From contig LGRX02027794.1 of NCBI GenBank assembly GCA_001247695.2, positions 62,001 through 126,000 of the forward strand: a stretch of 64,000 bases of DNA, read 5' to 3'. The position numbers and the translations under genes were made by a program. The notes below the pieces were generated by a model. The model was not told the origin of the DNA. It made no database searches and was given only the letters and a program-made list of their open reading frames with translations. Shown in pieces: positions 42,375 to 54,516 of the stretch (the stretch's first letter is position 1; every line of letters starts with the position of its first letter). Source of the stretch: Cymbomonas tetramitiformis. Its lineage: Eukaryota > Chlorophyta > Pyramimonadophyceae > Pyramimonadales > Pyramimonadaceae.

Positions 42375-43673
42375 GGTCCGCCAGCGTAAAGCCCGATCAT
42401 CTCTCACGTCTCAGTATAATCCGACTTTAGACGAACCGAGAACCCTATCTCAATGTGCTTTGACATTCGACTGAGAGTATATATCCCTATATATGTAGAT
42501 AGATGTCCCTAAAAAAAGACAGCATTTTCAATTTACTATAAAATTTGCGTTCGATATCGAATCGAGGTCGGATTTTTTTTGGCCGTCTCAAAAACTTCTT
42601 CTCAAGATCGCCCTATAGCCAGTGTGTGTTGTAGCATGACGTGATATTACGTAATTGATACCCCTCACTATTGAGCTTGCGGGCAAAAAGAGACACTTAT
42701 GGATGGGTCCAAACCCTACATCTTAGAGGGCTAGAAGTGTTGAAACAAGGCAATATAAGTTATACAATGGCATAGGTGAACAATATATATCCAATATAAC
42801 ACTTATGCACTAATTTTGCAGCAAAATAGTTGATATATACCCAATATTGGAGCCAAAATATACCCTCCCAAGTCAGTTTCTAGCAAAATATCATAGGGTT
42901 TCAGCGTGCGAACGGCTCTGTGCTCGTGATAAGTTACACAGGTGAGTTGGAGGCCAAGCTATTGCTGTTGCAAACCTACAAAATACTATGCCGAAGTGTT
43001 GCCGATATCACCTAGGACACCAGTTGGTGTTTCCACATTCTGAGATGCCAAACGAGCAACTTTCTTTAAGTGAGCTGCAGCATCCTTTACCGGAATATCC
43101 AAGTACACTAGATATCACGAAAGTCCCGTACTCGTGTGGATAAACTGTATATGATAAATAAACCCTAAGCTAGATATACCCGGAACGGTCTCGGACGGTC
43201 TCGGAGTCTAGCCTACCTGTGACACGGCGTGTGTCACAGTACGAACCTACAGATCAGTCAGCAGTCCAGTGTTGGTCCTAGGGATCTGTCATAGGGGCCT
43301 GACCGGGACTCCCAGTCAGGGCTGCCTATACAGATTTCAGCACACCACCCCAGCACTGTGGGTGGTGACTGGCTAGGAGAGTCAGAAAATGTAAAGCTGT
43401 AAGTGTTAGGGCAAGAGCCAGGGTGACAAGGCCTAACTGCTAATCTAACTGTGCAATTCTGATACACAAATCAGAACCCTCTAGCTAGCACAAGAGCAGA
43501 AACTCACAGGCAATTAGGGTCCTGCTAAACTACTGAAAGGCTCTGTGTCAACAAGTCAAATTGAAGATTTCAAAGGTGTCAAAGCAAAACCATAAACCAG
43601 ATTGAAGAAGTCTTTGAGGTCACAGGAGTTCTGCACACCACCATGTTGGTGTGCCTCCAGAGTGAGCAAGAAG
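42375..43673. other. AT-rich intergenic region, no gene seen
   Basis: No coherent frame. It contains ATATAT-rich stretches (42475-42850) and an inverted pair CCCAGTCAGG..CACTGTGGGTGG-type segments near 43310-43370. It may include the 3' UTR and LTR of the minus-strand gag element starting at 46539, but I could not identify LTR ends. Confidence 0.35.
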
Positions 43674-46539
43674 TCAATCGACAACACCAAAGTAGTCGGC
43701 GGCGGCCTCACTTAAGTCCGATCCGAAGGGAGGATTCCCGAACGGACCTCTCTCATGTAGAGCCATACCGTAAAAGAAGGCCATGTCGAAAGTCAAATCT
43801 GCCCGAGCAAGGTCCTGAAAGATGTCAGGGGGCTCAGGCGGCTCAAGCAGTGGCACATTGTCAGCCAACGAGAAACCGTGAGCCGGGATCACAGAATCAA
43901 CAAAATCATTCGTAGAGTAAAATGACGGAGTTTCCCAATCGAGATTACCACCAGGCGAAGGCATCTCCGTAGCCGGTGCACATGCCGACACAGCAGAAGC
44001 CGTGGAAGCCGAAACAGCTACACCTGCAAAAGAAATGCAGAAGAGAGAGAGCACCGCGAGAGCGCCGATTGCCGGCGTGCCAAATCCGAAAGGCGGCACA
44101 CCGCACCCGATAGTACTGACCGGAGCCCGTGGCTTCACCGCGAAAGTACCGTCGGCGAAATCCTCGTAGTCGTCCGTGTCATAGCCCGTCAGGTCAGTCG
44201 GGTGGACGGCGGCGTGATTCACCGTCTGCACGAAGCCTCCGAACTCACCGCATGTCGCCTCCGTGGTGGTTACCCGCGCCGATTGAGTTGGCGCGGGCTG
44301 TACATCCTTTACCTGCGAAACAGGCATAGCAGGGGCCGGCACGGCGGACGCCGATGCCGCCGCACCACCTGCCGGAACCTGCCCCTCCGGTGTGATCCCC
44401 GCCGCAGCGGCAGGGCCACACACCAGAGCCGACGCATGCTCCTCAACCGCACTCCCAGGAACAAAGGACGCGTGAGTGTAATGTACCTTTTCTTGGGCGG
44501 CCTGAACCTCAGTGGTGAGGGCATCAAGCCGCCGCAAGATGTCCTCGTCGTCCGCGCCGTCGGCCGCAGGCTGCACGCTGAAGCCGTAGGCCGACACGTC
44601 GATGCCGCCAACACTGCCCGCGGAAAGCACAACGGGAGGACCGTAAGCCGACGCCGCACGGGCGAAGGCCTCCGGACCATCATCCGCAGCCTCCTGGAAG
44701 ACCTGCACAAGCGCCAAGGTGTGGAGGCCCTCCGCATCCTCCTCCTCAATAGGAATGCAGAAGGCCGCTGCCGTGGTCGACGAATGCTGGCGCCCACCAA
44801 GAGGGCAGTCGCGGTACGCGTGATAGGTGTCACCTTTGCCCGCTTTCCGGCAGCGGTGGCAGAGGGGTTTCGCCTTCATGTTGTCCCTGTCGAACCCCAC
44901 AGGCGGTGCCGCGTGCACACCCACCCGATGGCCTCGCGGATGTTGCTTACTCCGCGGCTGTTGCTGCTGCTGCCGTTGGGCCGCGCCCGCACGATTGCCT
45001 TGCACGAGCGCCTTCAAGGCGGCGATCTCGTCGAGGAGAACGGCGTACTCAGACGACGTGATAAGCGCGGAGGGCTTGCCGCCCGCCCCCAGCGTCTGCT
45101 TTTCACGCACTGTCACCCCATCGTCCGACTGCGCCCAGGCCTGAAAGATAGCCACGACGAGGGCCTGAAGCGAGCGGAGAGTGACCCCGCCGAGGTCACC
45201 CGCAAGCGGGTACCGCACCTTCACCGCCGCGTAGAAGACCGGGTCGAGGCGGTTGTAGAGCGACAGCTTGCGGGTCTCGTCGGTGGGCTGCCAGTCAGGA
45301 GCGCGGTTATCCCGCACCAGAAGTTGCTCACGAGCCAAGATGGGCTGCGGGTCAACGCCTGCGGGATAACGTAGAGCCGCGTGCTCCTGCTGGTGGCTCT
45401 CACGTAGCGCGGCAGGCACGCTCCCCTTGATGATGTCGACAAGGGCGCGACGTCCATCTCGGTCAGCCGAGGAGTCCGTACCGCGAAGCCAGGTGTCCGC
45501 CACAGAGTTGCGCTCCACGACGAGGGCCAACACGTCGTAGAGAAGCCCATTAACCTTCTCGACAACCAGAGAGGTGGGGTCGTCGAGGTCAAAGGGAGTC
45601 AAATCCAGCCCAGCGGACTGAAACTCGGTACGAAGCTGCACCACCAGCTCGGAGAGGCGGTCCGCGTCGTCAGTGCCACGATAATGATGTTTCTTGGAAC
45701 CAAGGATATCCTCGCTGTCAGGGTTATGACCGATGACATATGTGTCATACATGTCATACGTGTCATACATGTCATACCATGTCATGTCATGTCATGTCAT
45801 ATATTATTATGACAGTCGACAGTATGGTCGATCATGACTGTACAGGTCGAGTCGCGTCATACATTTATGACAGTCGTCAGTACGGTCGACGATGACTGTA
45901 CATGTCGCCAGATGATTATGTCATATCATCAGGCATCCCTGTCATCGAGAGTTCGTATGATTGAACTCGAAGATGGCAAAGCAAAGATACATCTTGGAAA
46001 CAAACCAAGAACCATCTTTAGCTTCCAGCATGCGCGGAACTCGCATGTGCAGCATGAACGAACTAGTCGTTATTACCATGCTGGTCGTTCAACCTACGTC
46101 TCGGGTTCACAACCCAATGGCGGTACCATCTAAGATGATGGGTGACGTAGGTATAAAAGTGAGGAAGCGTTGTGCTTCAGCAGATCTTCTCACAGAAGCC
46201 TGCACTCATTCCCGCTCATTACTTACGCGTGTGTTACCGTCCCACAACACAGCGCTTTATATCAATATACTGAGGGCTCGCTTATCTAGCCCTAACACTC
46301 GCGGATACCCTTGGCCCAAGCCCGATGTAAACGCCCCTCGTGTACACCGCGTCAACCGTGGCATGTTGGTCGACTAGGTGCCTCCGCAACGCGACAGCGG
46401 TGTCGGAGTTGCTGGAAGCAGCAGGGGGCACCACAGGTGGGGTGCTAGCGGTCGGAGTGTCCCGAACCGCATCCAAAAGCCGTATTGAGGCGTCCAAATC
46501 GGAGTCCTTCAATAGGCGTTTGCGAGGGAACCCTCTCAT
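43674..46539 (-). pseudogene. Gag-like polyprotein gene split by a solo LTR
   Basis: N-terminal exon-like part 46539-46298 (MRGFPRKRLLKDSDLD..., Ala/Pro/Thr-rich, then VALRRHLVDQHATVDAVY) and C-terminal part 45715-43674 (resumes EDILGSKKHHYRG) are one protein interrupted by the LTR at 45716-46297. Features: helical capsid-like region (LYNRLDPVFYAAVKVRY, LQALVVAIFQAWAQ), a Gln-rich basic linker, zinc knuckle CHRCRKAGKGDTYHAYRDC (C-X2-C-X9-H-X4-C), acidic Ala/Pro-rich stretch, hydrophobic segment GALAVLSLFCISFAGVAV and an acidic tail. The layout matches the gags at 4.3-6.9 and 27.7-30.2 kb. No protease, RT or integrase follows downstream to 42.4 kb, so this too may be a gag-only element. Confidence 0.72.
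45716..46297 (+). mobile_element. Solo LTR, 582 bp, with 5-bp TSD CTCGC
   Basis: TGTCAGGG...CCTAACA, flanked by CTCGC at 45711-45715 and 46298-46302. Contains tandem ATGTCATAC/ATGTC units near its start and a TATAAAAG box at about 46152-46159 that could be the LTR promoter. Nearly identical to 58155-58778 apart from short repeat-number differences. It lies in a gag ORF of a different family, giving a relative age: the gag element is older. Confidence 0.92.
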
Positions 46540-48299
46540 TCGTGTCGCGAGGTCTTTTTATTTGTCGTGTCGCAAAAAGATTCGTTTATATTAACGACGC
46601 TTCGCAGCTTTTTCAGAAATATGCTGTTTTTCATTTCGTTTCCCTTAAAGGAGCGAAACAGGTTTCCTGGAAAAAAGTGACATCGTACACACCGCACCGC
46701 AGGAGATGTCCCTGAAAAATTATGCCGTTGGAAATTTTCCAAAAATTTCCTGCCGATGTCAGCAGTCCTACCCAGGATTGTGTTGAGCGCTCGCGCTTTA
46801 CCGGCCAATCATGATACGATAGCATCTGAGGGATACCGATCTCAGCATCAGCAGTCCTACCCCGGATTGTCTCGACCGACCGCGCGTAACCGACAACGAG
46901 AGACACGTTTAACAATTCACAATTATACCACAAAGATATGCGGAATTTCCAATTATGAATTTGTCGCAACACTACCACTTTCATACGAGGAAAACAGAAT
47001 CCGCTTGCATTATATACTGCTAAGACCGCTGAACTGAGCGCCCCGTAAGTCACTCTTCAGCGACCGTTGTGTTTGGAATAATCCCGTCTACCAAACACAA
47101 CGTAACTTTGCATATGCATTCTAAAGTATGTTAGGAACCTCATATTTCTTGCGCGCGCAAGATCCGTTCAGATTCTAGGAGTCTGGACGCGGCGCGTTAG
47201 AGGGGGTGGATGATTTTGTCATTCGTCGAGTCCGCTGACTCGACTCACGCGCAGCAGCGACGCATAATGCACAGCATGGCTTTATCACGCATATCTCATA
47301 TGCATATACAACATATTTTGAGCATCTGACACTGCACTGACAGCTCTGGCGGAAACGCGGATGTCATTTGCGTCCACGTTTCCGCTAGGATTTCTTCCCT
47401 CATTCGCGCGCTCGCTTGCAAGCGAGCATGCGCATCGCGTGAGGGAATTGTTTGCAAAAATAGCACCTGGTGTGTGTTATCTTTCCGAAATAAATTGGAC
47501 AGACTCGTCAGTCAACCATACATCTCACTGTAGGCTGGCGCGTTCATCCGGGTATAGCGAACGGAATTTTGAGTTTCTAAAACCCCCAATAGTTGCGATT
47601 GCGGGTATCATTCTACGTGATGCGCGTATCGATAAACTTAGTAGGAATATGTGATAATATTCAATAGGAAATTCTTGCTTAGATTAATACATGATCTTAA
47701 GAAGTAATCTTGTTTTGGCTCGACAGGGGCACACTGCGGGGGAAACGTTCCGTGTTATTCTTAAAATTGCATATTTAACAAATGACATTTGAACACTCAC
47801 CACTGCAAAAACGGACAGATTTTGCAAAAACGGTCACGATTCTGCAAAAGCCGACACTGGAAAACTCTCGAGCGTGTTTGACCTCATCATTATGCCATGA
47901 CACCATTCGGGTGTCATCGTCATCGTCATCGATTATGGGGTGGGGATGGGGTCCGATTCTCTTTCTGTGTGGCGATTTTATTGAAAGGAATTTTCGCGAA
48001 TTAATTCCTCCGTTCAACACGACACCCTGAATGCAATTAAAATAATCGTTTGTCCGATTTGTTTTTCATAATTTGTTATCCTTGCTATTCCTGTCCATAC
48101 AAATTTGGTCATCTGAAAATTTTCTGTGAATTTTGTGGATTTCTGCGAATTTTCACGACAGAAATGAGCGTTGCGCTCATGTTTGTCGCAGGTGCGACAG
48201 AAATGAGCGCAACGCTCATTTATGTCGCACGGTATAATTGCAGTTTTGTCGCACGGTGCGACAAATAAAATAACCTTGCGACAAAAATGAAGTGCTACC
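46526..48299. mobile_element. Second Mutator-like element (non-autonomous, degraded TSD)
   Basis: The left end GGGAACCCTCTCATTCGTGTCGC.. and the reverse complement of the right end GGTAGCACTTCATTTTTGTCGC.. align over about 40 bp, both continuing (A/G)AGGT..TTTTATTTGTCG. They resemble the TIR of the element at 1649-3616 (GGTAGCGGGTCATTTTTGTCGC), including internal repeats of the GTCGCA block near 48150-48290. Flanking 9-mers do not match, so the target duplication has been lost or the left border is slightly misplaced. No transposase. Inside, a ~30-bp CAGCAGTCCTACCC..GGATTGT block is duplicated (46758, 46849). Confidence 0.65.
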
Positions 48300-48690
48300 A
48301 ATGGTGATGAGGGTGCGAAGTAATCGATTCAGTTATCTTATTTGGTCATAAACTCAAGATGTATAACCATGAGCATCACCGTGAGCCCCGCATGTGACTC
48401 CTAATACTCAAAAAAACGGTGGTCCTTGTGGTAGGACCATCATTTTCTTCAAGCTTTTGGTGAAATTACACCCCTAAAGCGTGTCGTTCAACCACACACC
48501 TAAAGTCTCATGGGGCCCGCCGCTATAAGAAATAAAATTCATTTAACTCATATATATCATGTGCAAATGTTGCCTGTGCCTCAAATAGTCGATTTAGTGA
48601 TCGAAACCGCAATTGCCCATTGGTCCTTGTGGTAGGACCATGAATTTGGGTAGTAGCCATATATCATATCGCTTCCAAGCGAACCCCTGA
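48300..48690. other. Non-coding spacer with a duplicated 20-bp block
   Basis: GGTCCTTGTGGTAGGACCAT occurs at about 48421 and again at 48620. The last ~60 bases resemble the 3' end of the old LTR at 12597, suggesting an LTR remnant before the leader-like repeat. Confidence 0.35.
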
Positions 48691-49700
48691 GAGTGGTATT
48701 CTCCGACTCGTCAAGGCGACGAACTGAGGACGCATAAAGTGTGAGTGCAGTAGTAGAGATATCGATTTTTGTGTGCGCAGGTTGCGGATCGCATATTTCA
48801 AACAGGCGTCGCAGTCGCACATATATCAACATATCTCGCATAATATCGACCGCTGCGGAATAAACAGCGAAATCAGTGCGCGAGGAGACATCGTCGCAAT
48901 CGCATTTGTTCACATACACGCCGTCAGAGATAATAGCGCGAGAAGGTGTGCATACAGCATGCCGATCGCACATATGCGCTGACATCATTCGCAAAATTGT
49001 TCGAGATTCGACAAACTGACGCGCATATGCACAAATCGTCATCAGTGTATGTTTCGTATACAAAATGGCATTCGTATCACATGCCGTACATCTCTGCGAC
49101 GAGATATCATCACTATTCACAGCGCGCACATCAGCGATTCATCAAAGTCGCAATAAATCGCAGTTTGCAGTTTTTGATGCGTATACAGATCTCGTCATCG
49201 AAAAATCATCATTTCAAATGGTCGCAAAAATCACTTGTCGACGTGCGCATAATTATTTTGCTTGACAGTATATGTATACACCTGCTAGACGCATCATAAC
49301 AGATGACGCGCGATGATGGTATACATAAATGCAGCATGTTACAATATCTGTGATTATCGCACATAAAAGATGATGCTCATTCACTATCAGATTCACATAC
49401 AAGCTTGCAATCATGAGTGTGAACTGCATAAATGCTGTGTGAATAGCTTACACACACACACACGCTCAACATGACAGATCATTGAATAATCTGCAGCAAC
49501 ATCATAGTGTGTGCAAAAAGTCGAGTGTGTGGAGATAATAATACCTGCAGCAACACACACACACACACATACTTGTAGTATACACTATCATGAGTATATA
49601 CTGAGTGCATGCAGCAGATGTGCATTTCACCACCTGTACATTATTATACTGAGCATCACTGTGATTGTGCATGCATTATTCATACAGCTTGATCACGATA
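48691..49700 (+). repeat. Diverged leader-like repeat, plus-strand counterpart of 11466-12596
   Basis: Starts GTGGTATTC (partial primer-binding-site resemblance) and shares a long colinear series of blocks with the reverse complement of 11466-12596. No convincing ORF; the frames at 48581-49129 are not shared between copies. CA/AC microsatellites lie at 49448-49466 and 49553-49570. It probably represents the leader of the element whose gag-pol starts at 51.85 kb. Confidence 0.55.
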
Positions 49701-51852
49701 CCAGCTGTAATGTACATACCAGTTTGATCACGTTAACAACTGGGACACATGGCATCACATCACAATACATTATACAATGCACAAAGCATACTGCAGTGCA
49801 TGTAAGCTATATTGGAACCCATGTAAGTGTAAGGTGCCTGAAGGTGATCTTAACACCATAATTAGCTCGACATGCTCTGACGAAGGATTTGGGATGAGCA
49901 TGTTCGTTCTATGGTGGATCACTGAATGGAATGCTCACCGGAACTACATGTGAAATAAATCAAGCAACTCATTATTGTAAATGAGAGTATACAGGATTAC
50001 AATAACCCCTAAGCTGATATATATATCATGCTAGATTTATTCAGTACATGGTATACAGATCATCCTGCATGATAAATCATCTTGGTGTATTGTAATACCA
50101 GAAGTCACCTACATATAAGTGTGTATAGTAAATAATTCACACACACACTTACAAGTACTAAATCAACAAGTACCTACACAATGCACACACCACTGACATT
50201 ACTATGTATAATGACATTCACTGATTCAGTAAGTGAAATGATCAACTATAATGTCAACTATGTGCATGATAATATAGATACCATCCGACAAACACATGTG
50301 CGTGTTGGATGTCAGTGATGACGATAGCTAAGGTAAACAGGATAAAACTACAGCTGAAGGGCTGGATGGAGAATATCTCCAGACCCGAAGGCATTATACA
50401 ATGCTCAAATAAGCAGCTGGTCACTGCTGAGCATTGTCCATTCGTCTCACATATCAGCTGGAGCAACTACAACAAGTACATTGCATTATGATAGTTGATT
50501 CAGAATTGATCAGCTCAATTTGCATGTAATCACAGATCAGTTTTCACATGACTTCTGACAATAGTGTAAAGGACAGTCACACACACATAAATGTGCTGTG
50601 TGAAGTTGCTGTAATTGTATCCAGCAAAGTCCAGATTTGTTCCAAATGAGATATATCACTTTGATAAATCTTAAGAGCACAGACCTATGCTCAAACAAAT
50701 CATAGGTTGAGAAATATCACTAAAGTGAGTGTTTCCACTTAAGTTGATTAATATATACATAGTACATTTGCTGTGCATGGGTTTAAATCAGTAAAACCCA
50801 GAATGCTGTCAACTGTAAATGTTGATATACAGCACAACTCACTTATTTGCTATGAAAAAATGTCATATGCAAAAGTGAAGTTCATTGTAATGATTCTGTA
50901 CTTACATTTCACATTTACACTGAAATATGTCACCACAGCAATATTTCAGACAGCTGAAAAAAGCTGTAAAATAGGTGAAAAAGCTCCACGTTTAATTTCA
51001 AAATGAAAAATGTGTGCCTATTTTATGTAAGATTATGATTTTATACCTATTAAGGTATCAGAAAATCATAATGACACATGTCATATCAGTGTGACACCCT
51101 AAAATATTAGGTGTTGAATATATATGGGTAACGCTATTGCTATGGCAATAAATCGCTCAAAATGCTGTACGTAAAACATATTTTGAAAATTTCGGATTGA
51201 TTTTTTTTTGATAAAATGAATGTTTATATATCAAATATCAATCCCTGATTTATGCAGCATGTGTAACGCCCTGTAACAACCCTAAAATTGAATGTGTGTA
51301 ACAGGGGTGTAACGTACCTCCTAAAAAACACTTTACGTTTATGTGGGTATTAAATGCAGTTTTGCTTAAAAATCTTTGCAAAAACGTTATACTGCTTATT
51401 TTTTACCTGTATTAGGGTTACTGATATCAAGTAACACCCTAAACACTGTATTGAGTAACAGGGCCACTGTAACTATATATGCCCAAAAATGCCAGTTTTA
51501 TTTCGAAAAACTTCGTTTTTTGGCATTATTATATCATGCTAAATCATCATAGACATGATAATACTATGGGCAACAACCCTAAAACTGTAGGGCAACAACC
51601 CAAAAACTGTAGGGCAACAACCCTAAAACTGTAACAGCTGATTCCTATAAGGAATGCATGCTGAATGAGGTATTGGCAATTGACAACTGCCACTGTATCA
51701 CACACTTCCTTGAGGGGGGAAGAATGTGGATATATGTACATGCATAACCTCATCATAATATACAGATATACTATATATAACATAGGTATATATATATCTT
51801 CACACACTCAGTTAGCTGAAGAGATTTTGGTGTTGTGTTTTGTCTTTATTAG
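49701..51852. other. AT-rich non-coding region upstream of the chromovirus ORFs
   Basis: No gene. Three tandem ~23-bp copies of GGGCAACAACCC(T/A)AAAACTGTA lie at 51569-51633, and similar GTAACA..CCCTAAAA motifs recur from 51100 to 51460. Long leader regions are usual for Ty3/gypsy elements, but I could not find a matching 5' LTR. Confidence 0.4.
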
Positions 51853-52032
51853 ATGGCAGAAGCGGAAGATCCAGATATTCCACCCATCAATGCAGATCCG
51901 TCTACATGGTTCTTTGACATCTTAGGCTCATATGATGCATACAGTCGTTTCAAGATCCCGAAATGGCACGCTGGTTATGATAATACCCAGACCAGATACG
52001 ACAAGATAGGGTTCTTCGACAATATCGAATGA
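51853..52032 (+). CDS. Short ORF overlapping the gag start (ATGA)
   Basis: 59 codons from the ATG at 51853 to the TGA at 52030-52032, overlapping the gag ATG at 52029 by four bases. The peptide (MAEAEDPDIPPINADPSTWF...) is acidic and Pro-rich like gag N-termini. It is either an upstream ORF or the true gag N-terminus displaced by a one-base indel. Confidence 0.45.
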   Translation: MAEAEDPDIPPINADPSTWFFDILGSYDAYSRFKIPKWHAGYDNTQTRYDKIGFFDNIE

Positions 52033-53189
52033 AGCCTGATATGAGCAGATATCGAGATCCTGAAAACGAGCCTCAGGAACCAGATGAAGAATATACTGCA
52101 GACAATCCTCCAATGATTTTCACAGATCCAGATACAGCACCAGCACCAGCTCCATCCAGTTTGGTTCCCAAAGTGAAAATGGCACCACCAAATCAGTACA
52201 AATCAGGAATGGATGCAGAGATTTGGTTGGAAACCGTGGATAGATACTTCCATTTCACGTATCCAGGAGTTCCAGATAAAGACCTGATCACAGTTTTCCT
52301 GACCCTCATACAGAATAATGATCGACACTATTTCCAGGTCGTGGCAAATCAACCAGATGTCACATTTGCAGGAATCAGAGAGATTTTCCTCAGACAGTTT
52401 GGTAACCCCCATAAAAGATCAGTGGCTAAAAAACACCTAATGTCACTGAAACAGGAAAACCAGACTTTTTCAGATTATCTACGCACATTCACTTCACTGG
52501 CTGCACTGGCAGCAGTTGAACTGGAAGATGTGTTGATAAAGGACAGATTCGTCAACAGCGTAGATCCGGAACTTCGCAGACAGTTTCATTTACGATTCCT
52601 GACAGAGACAGAAAGGAATAATATGTCGTGGTCACTAACCACACAGATATTGCTCGACTTGAACTATGTCGTTCATTCGAAGCAATCAGAGACTCTTCAT
52701 TATCGAGGGCAGAAGGAACAGTCATCTGGAGGGCCAGCCAAAAAGGATAAGGACAGAGGACGTGGCAATAAGCCATACGATAGATCCAAAAATCAGAATT
52801 GGAAACAGAATGACAGTCAGAAGTCCAATCAGAATAGGAATAAAGGAAAAAGTGGCAAAGGCAAGGGGAAAGGAAAAGGAAAAGGACAATCACAGAAACA
52901 GAATCAGAATAAGACTTGCCATCGTTGTGATCGACCAGGTCACATCGAGAAGGATTGTTGGGCCACCACTACCAATGATGGAAAACAGATCAAAGGCAAG
53001 CCACCAGCACAGAATCCCTTTCAGAATCAGAGACAGCCACAGAAGAATCAGGGTGCAAAAGATGGGTCTAACAAACTCATTAACACAATCAACACCCTGG
53101 TCAAGGAACTAAAAAATCAGCATAGTATCAATGCAGCAGTTGCAACTTCAGATCCAGCAGCTCCAGTTCCAGCAGCTCCAGCTCAATGA
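52029..53189 (+). CDS. gag: Ty3/gypsy Gag (capsid-nucleocapsid), 386 aa
   Basis: Structural protein of the chromovirus. Acidic Pro-rich N-terminus; Retrotrans_gag-type capsid domain at residues about 50-215 with WLETVDRYFHFTYPG, REIFLRQFG and LRTFTSLAALAAVELEDVLIKDRFVNSV; a Lys/Gly/Gln-rich linker; a zinc knuckle CHRCDRPGHIEKDCW (C-X2-C-X4-H-X4-C); and a Gln/Asn-rich tail. It overlaps the next ORF by 59 nt in the +1 frame, a layout compatible with +1 frameshifting for Gag-Pol as in Ty3, although no specific slippery site is evident. Confidence 0.9.
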   Translation: MKPDMSRYRDPENEPQEPDEEYTADNPPMIFTDPDTAPAPAPSSLVPKVKMAPPNQYKSGMDAEIWLETVDRYFHFTYPGVPDKDLITVFLTLIQNNDRHYFQVVANQPDVTFAGIREIFLRQFGNPHKRSVAKKHLMSLKQENQTFSDYLRTFTSLAALAAVELEDVLIKDRFVNSVDPELRRQFHLRFLTETERNNMSWSLTTQILLDLNYVVHSKQSETLHYRGQKEQSSGGPAKKDKDRGRGNKPYDRSKNQNWKQNDSQKSNQNRNKGKSGKGKGKGKGKGQSQKQNQNKTCHRCDRPGHIEKDCWATTTNDGKQIKGKPPAQNPFQNQRQPQKNQGAKDGSNKLINTINTLVKELKNQHSINAAVATSDPAAPVPAAPAQ

Positions 53190-54516
53190 ACTCTCCGGGT
53201 ACTGCACAAGTACCGGTAATGAGAGCACCCCGAGGGTAAATCAGCCAGAAAATGCCACTGAAGTAAGTGGCCAGATAGAGAGTATTTCAGAGGAAGTCCT
53301 ATCCAGACTGACACTACAGTTTCAGCAAATGGATAATCCCACAGAAAATATCGCACAGATGCAATCTCAGACAGCACAGCTGAAATCGCAAAAAAAGCTG
53401 TTGCTGTACAAGGGGAAAGTTCATGGACAGAATACTCACATTTTGGTTGATCCAGGAGCCACAGCATCTTTTATCGACAGACAATTTGCTTCTCAGCTGG
53501 GTATATCACCATCAGATTCATCATCATTCTCAGTGGGGTTGGCTGGAGGAAGCCAATTACCCTGTACATCCTATCTTCCCAATGCTACATTCACGCTGGG
53601 CAAGTATAAGGATTCAGTAGATCTCTACATCATTGACATGAAACCATTCACTGTCATTCTGGGTCAAGATTGGTTGGAGAGGAGGAATCCACATATTGAC
53701 TTTCAGACCAAAAATCTGACGATCACTAGGAAGCATTCATCAGGCTCCAGTATTCGCACAGTATTGTCCAGAGTTGAGCACCAGACTCCAGACTCAGATG
53801 GCCTTCCTGAAATGGAATTGGTCAGTACCACCACTATGAGGAAACATCTCCGTCGCATTCGATCCAGTGGTTCGGCTGAAGAAGCCGTAGCATATCTCTT
53901 TTTCCTCTCCGAGGTCGATGGTGAATTGGTCTTTGCAGCATCAGACTCAGACACCACAATGGAAGACCCCGAGGTCACAGCAGCACGTGATCAAGTGAGA
54001 GAAGACTTTTCGGACGTTTTCCAAGAGGATCTTCCGGCTGGTCATAGGCCAGAGCGGTTTGAAGGTGGATATCATAGAATCGACATCGAACCTGGACATA
54101 AGCCTCCTTCACAGCCAGTACTCACCATTCCAGCACCCATGATGGAGGAACTCAAACGGCAAATCATCAAATATGTCGAGTTGGGTATCCTTCGTCCATC
54201 ATCATCGCCATATGGATGCCCAATCATTTTCGCTCCTAAGCCAGGGGGAAAGTGGAGGATGTGTTGTGATTATCGTGCCCAGAATAACATCACCATCAAG
54301 GACACGTATCCACTACCACCACATGACACCCTACTAGAGCAGCTGAAGGGATCAAGATGGTTCAGTAGATTTGATTTCAACCAGTTCTTTCACCAAATCC
54401 CCATTCATCCGGATGATATACATAAAACTGCTATTCGCACTAGATACGGTTCTTATGAATGGACAGTTATGCCTTTCGGATTGACCAATGCTCCTGCAAC
54501 AGCACTTCGCGTGTAG
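53131..54516 (+). pseudogene. pol: Chromovirus Pol, first part: protease and N-terminal reverse transcriptase
   Basis: 461 codons. Retropepsin with HILVDPGATASFID (DPGAT instead of the usual DSGAT/DTGA) and ILGQDWLERRNPHID. Then RT from HRIDIEPGHKPP: ELGILRPSSSPYGCPIIFAPKPGGKWRMCCDYRAQN, SRFDFNQFFHQIPI, FGLTNAPAT. The frame stops a few codons after NAPAT. The next ORF resumes in the preceding frame with the RT palm FMDD motif, consistent with a one-base deletion near 54505. Otherwise undecayed, so the element looks young. Confidence 0.88.

Noticed and set aside
40893..42430. 408-, 480-, 250- and 251-aa frames over the right CACTA array
   Set aside because: Open in several frames and both strands because the ~180-bp unit is a multiple of three and stop-poor; no protein signature.
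45834..46133. 99-138-aa plus-strand ORFs repeated at 45834-46377 and 58315-58798
   Set aside because: They lie inside the LTR and are shared only because the LTRs are near-identical; no domain.
48150..48290. Short palindromic TGAGCG..CGCTCA repeats as a riboswitch or terminator
   Set aside because: They belong to the Mutator-like TIR repeats (GTCGCA blocks), which explains the symmetry.
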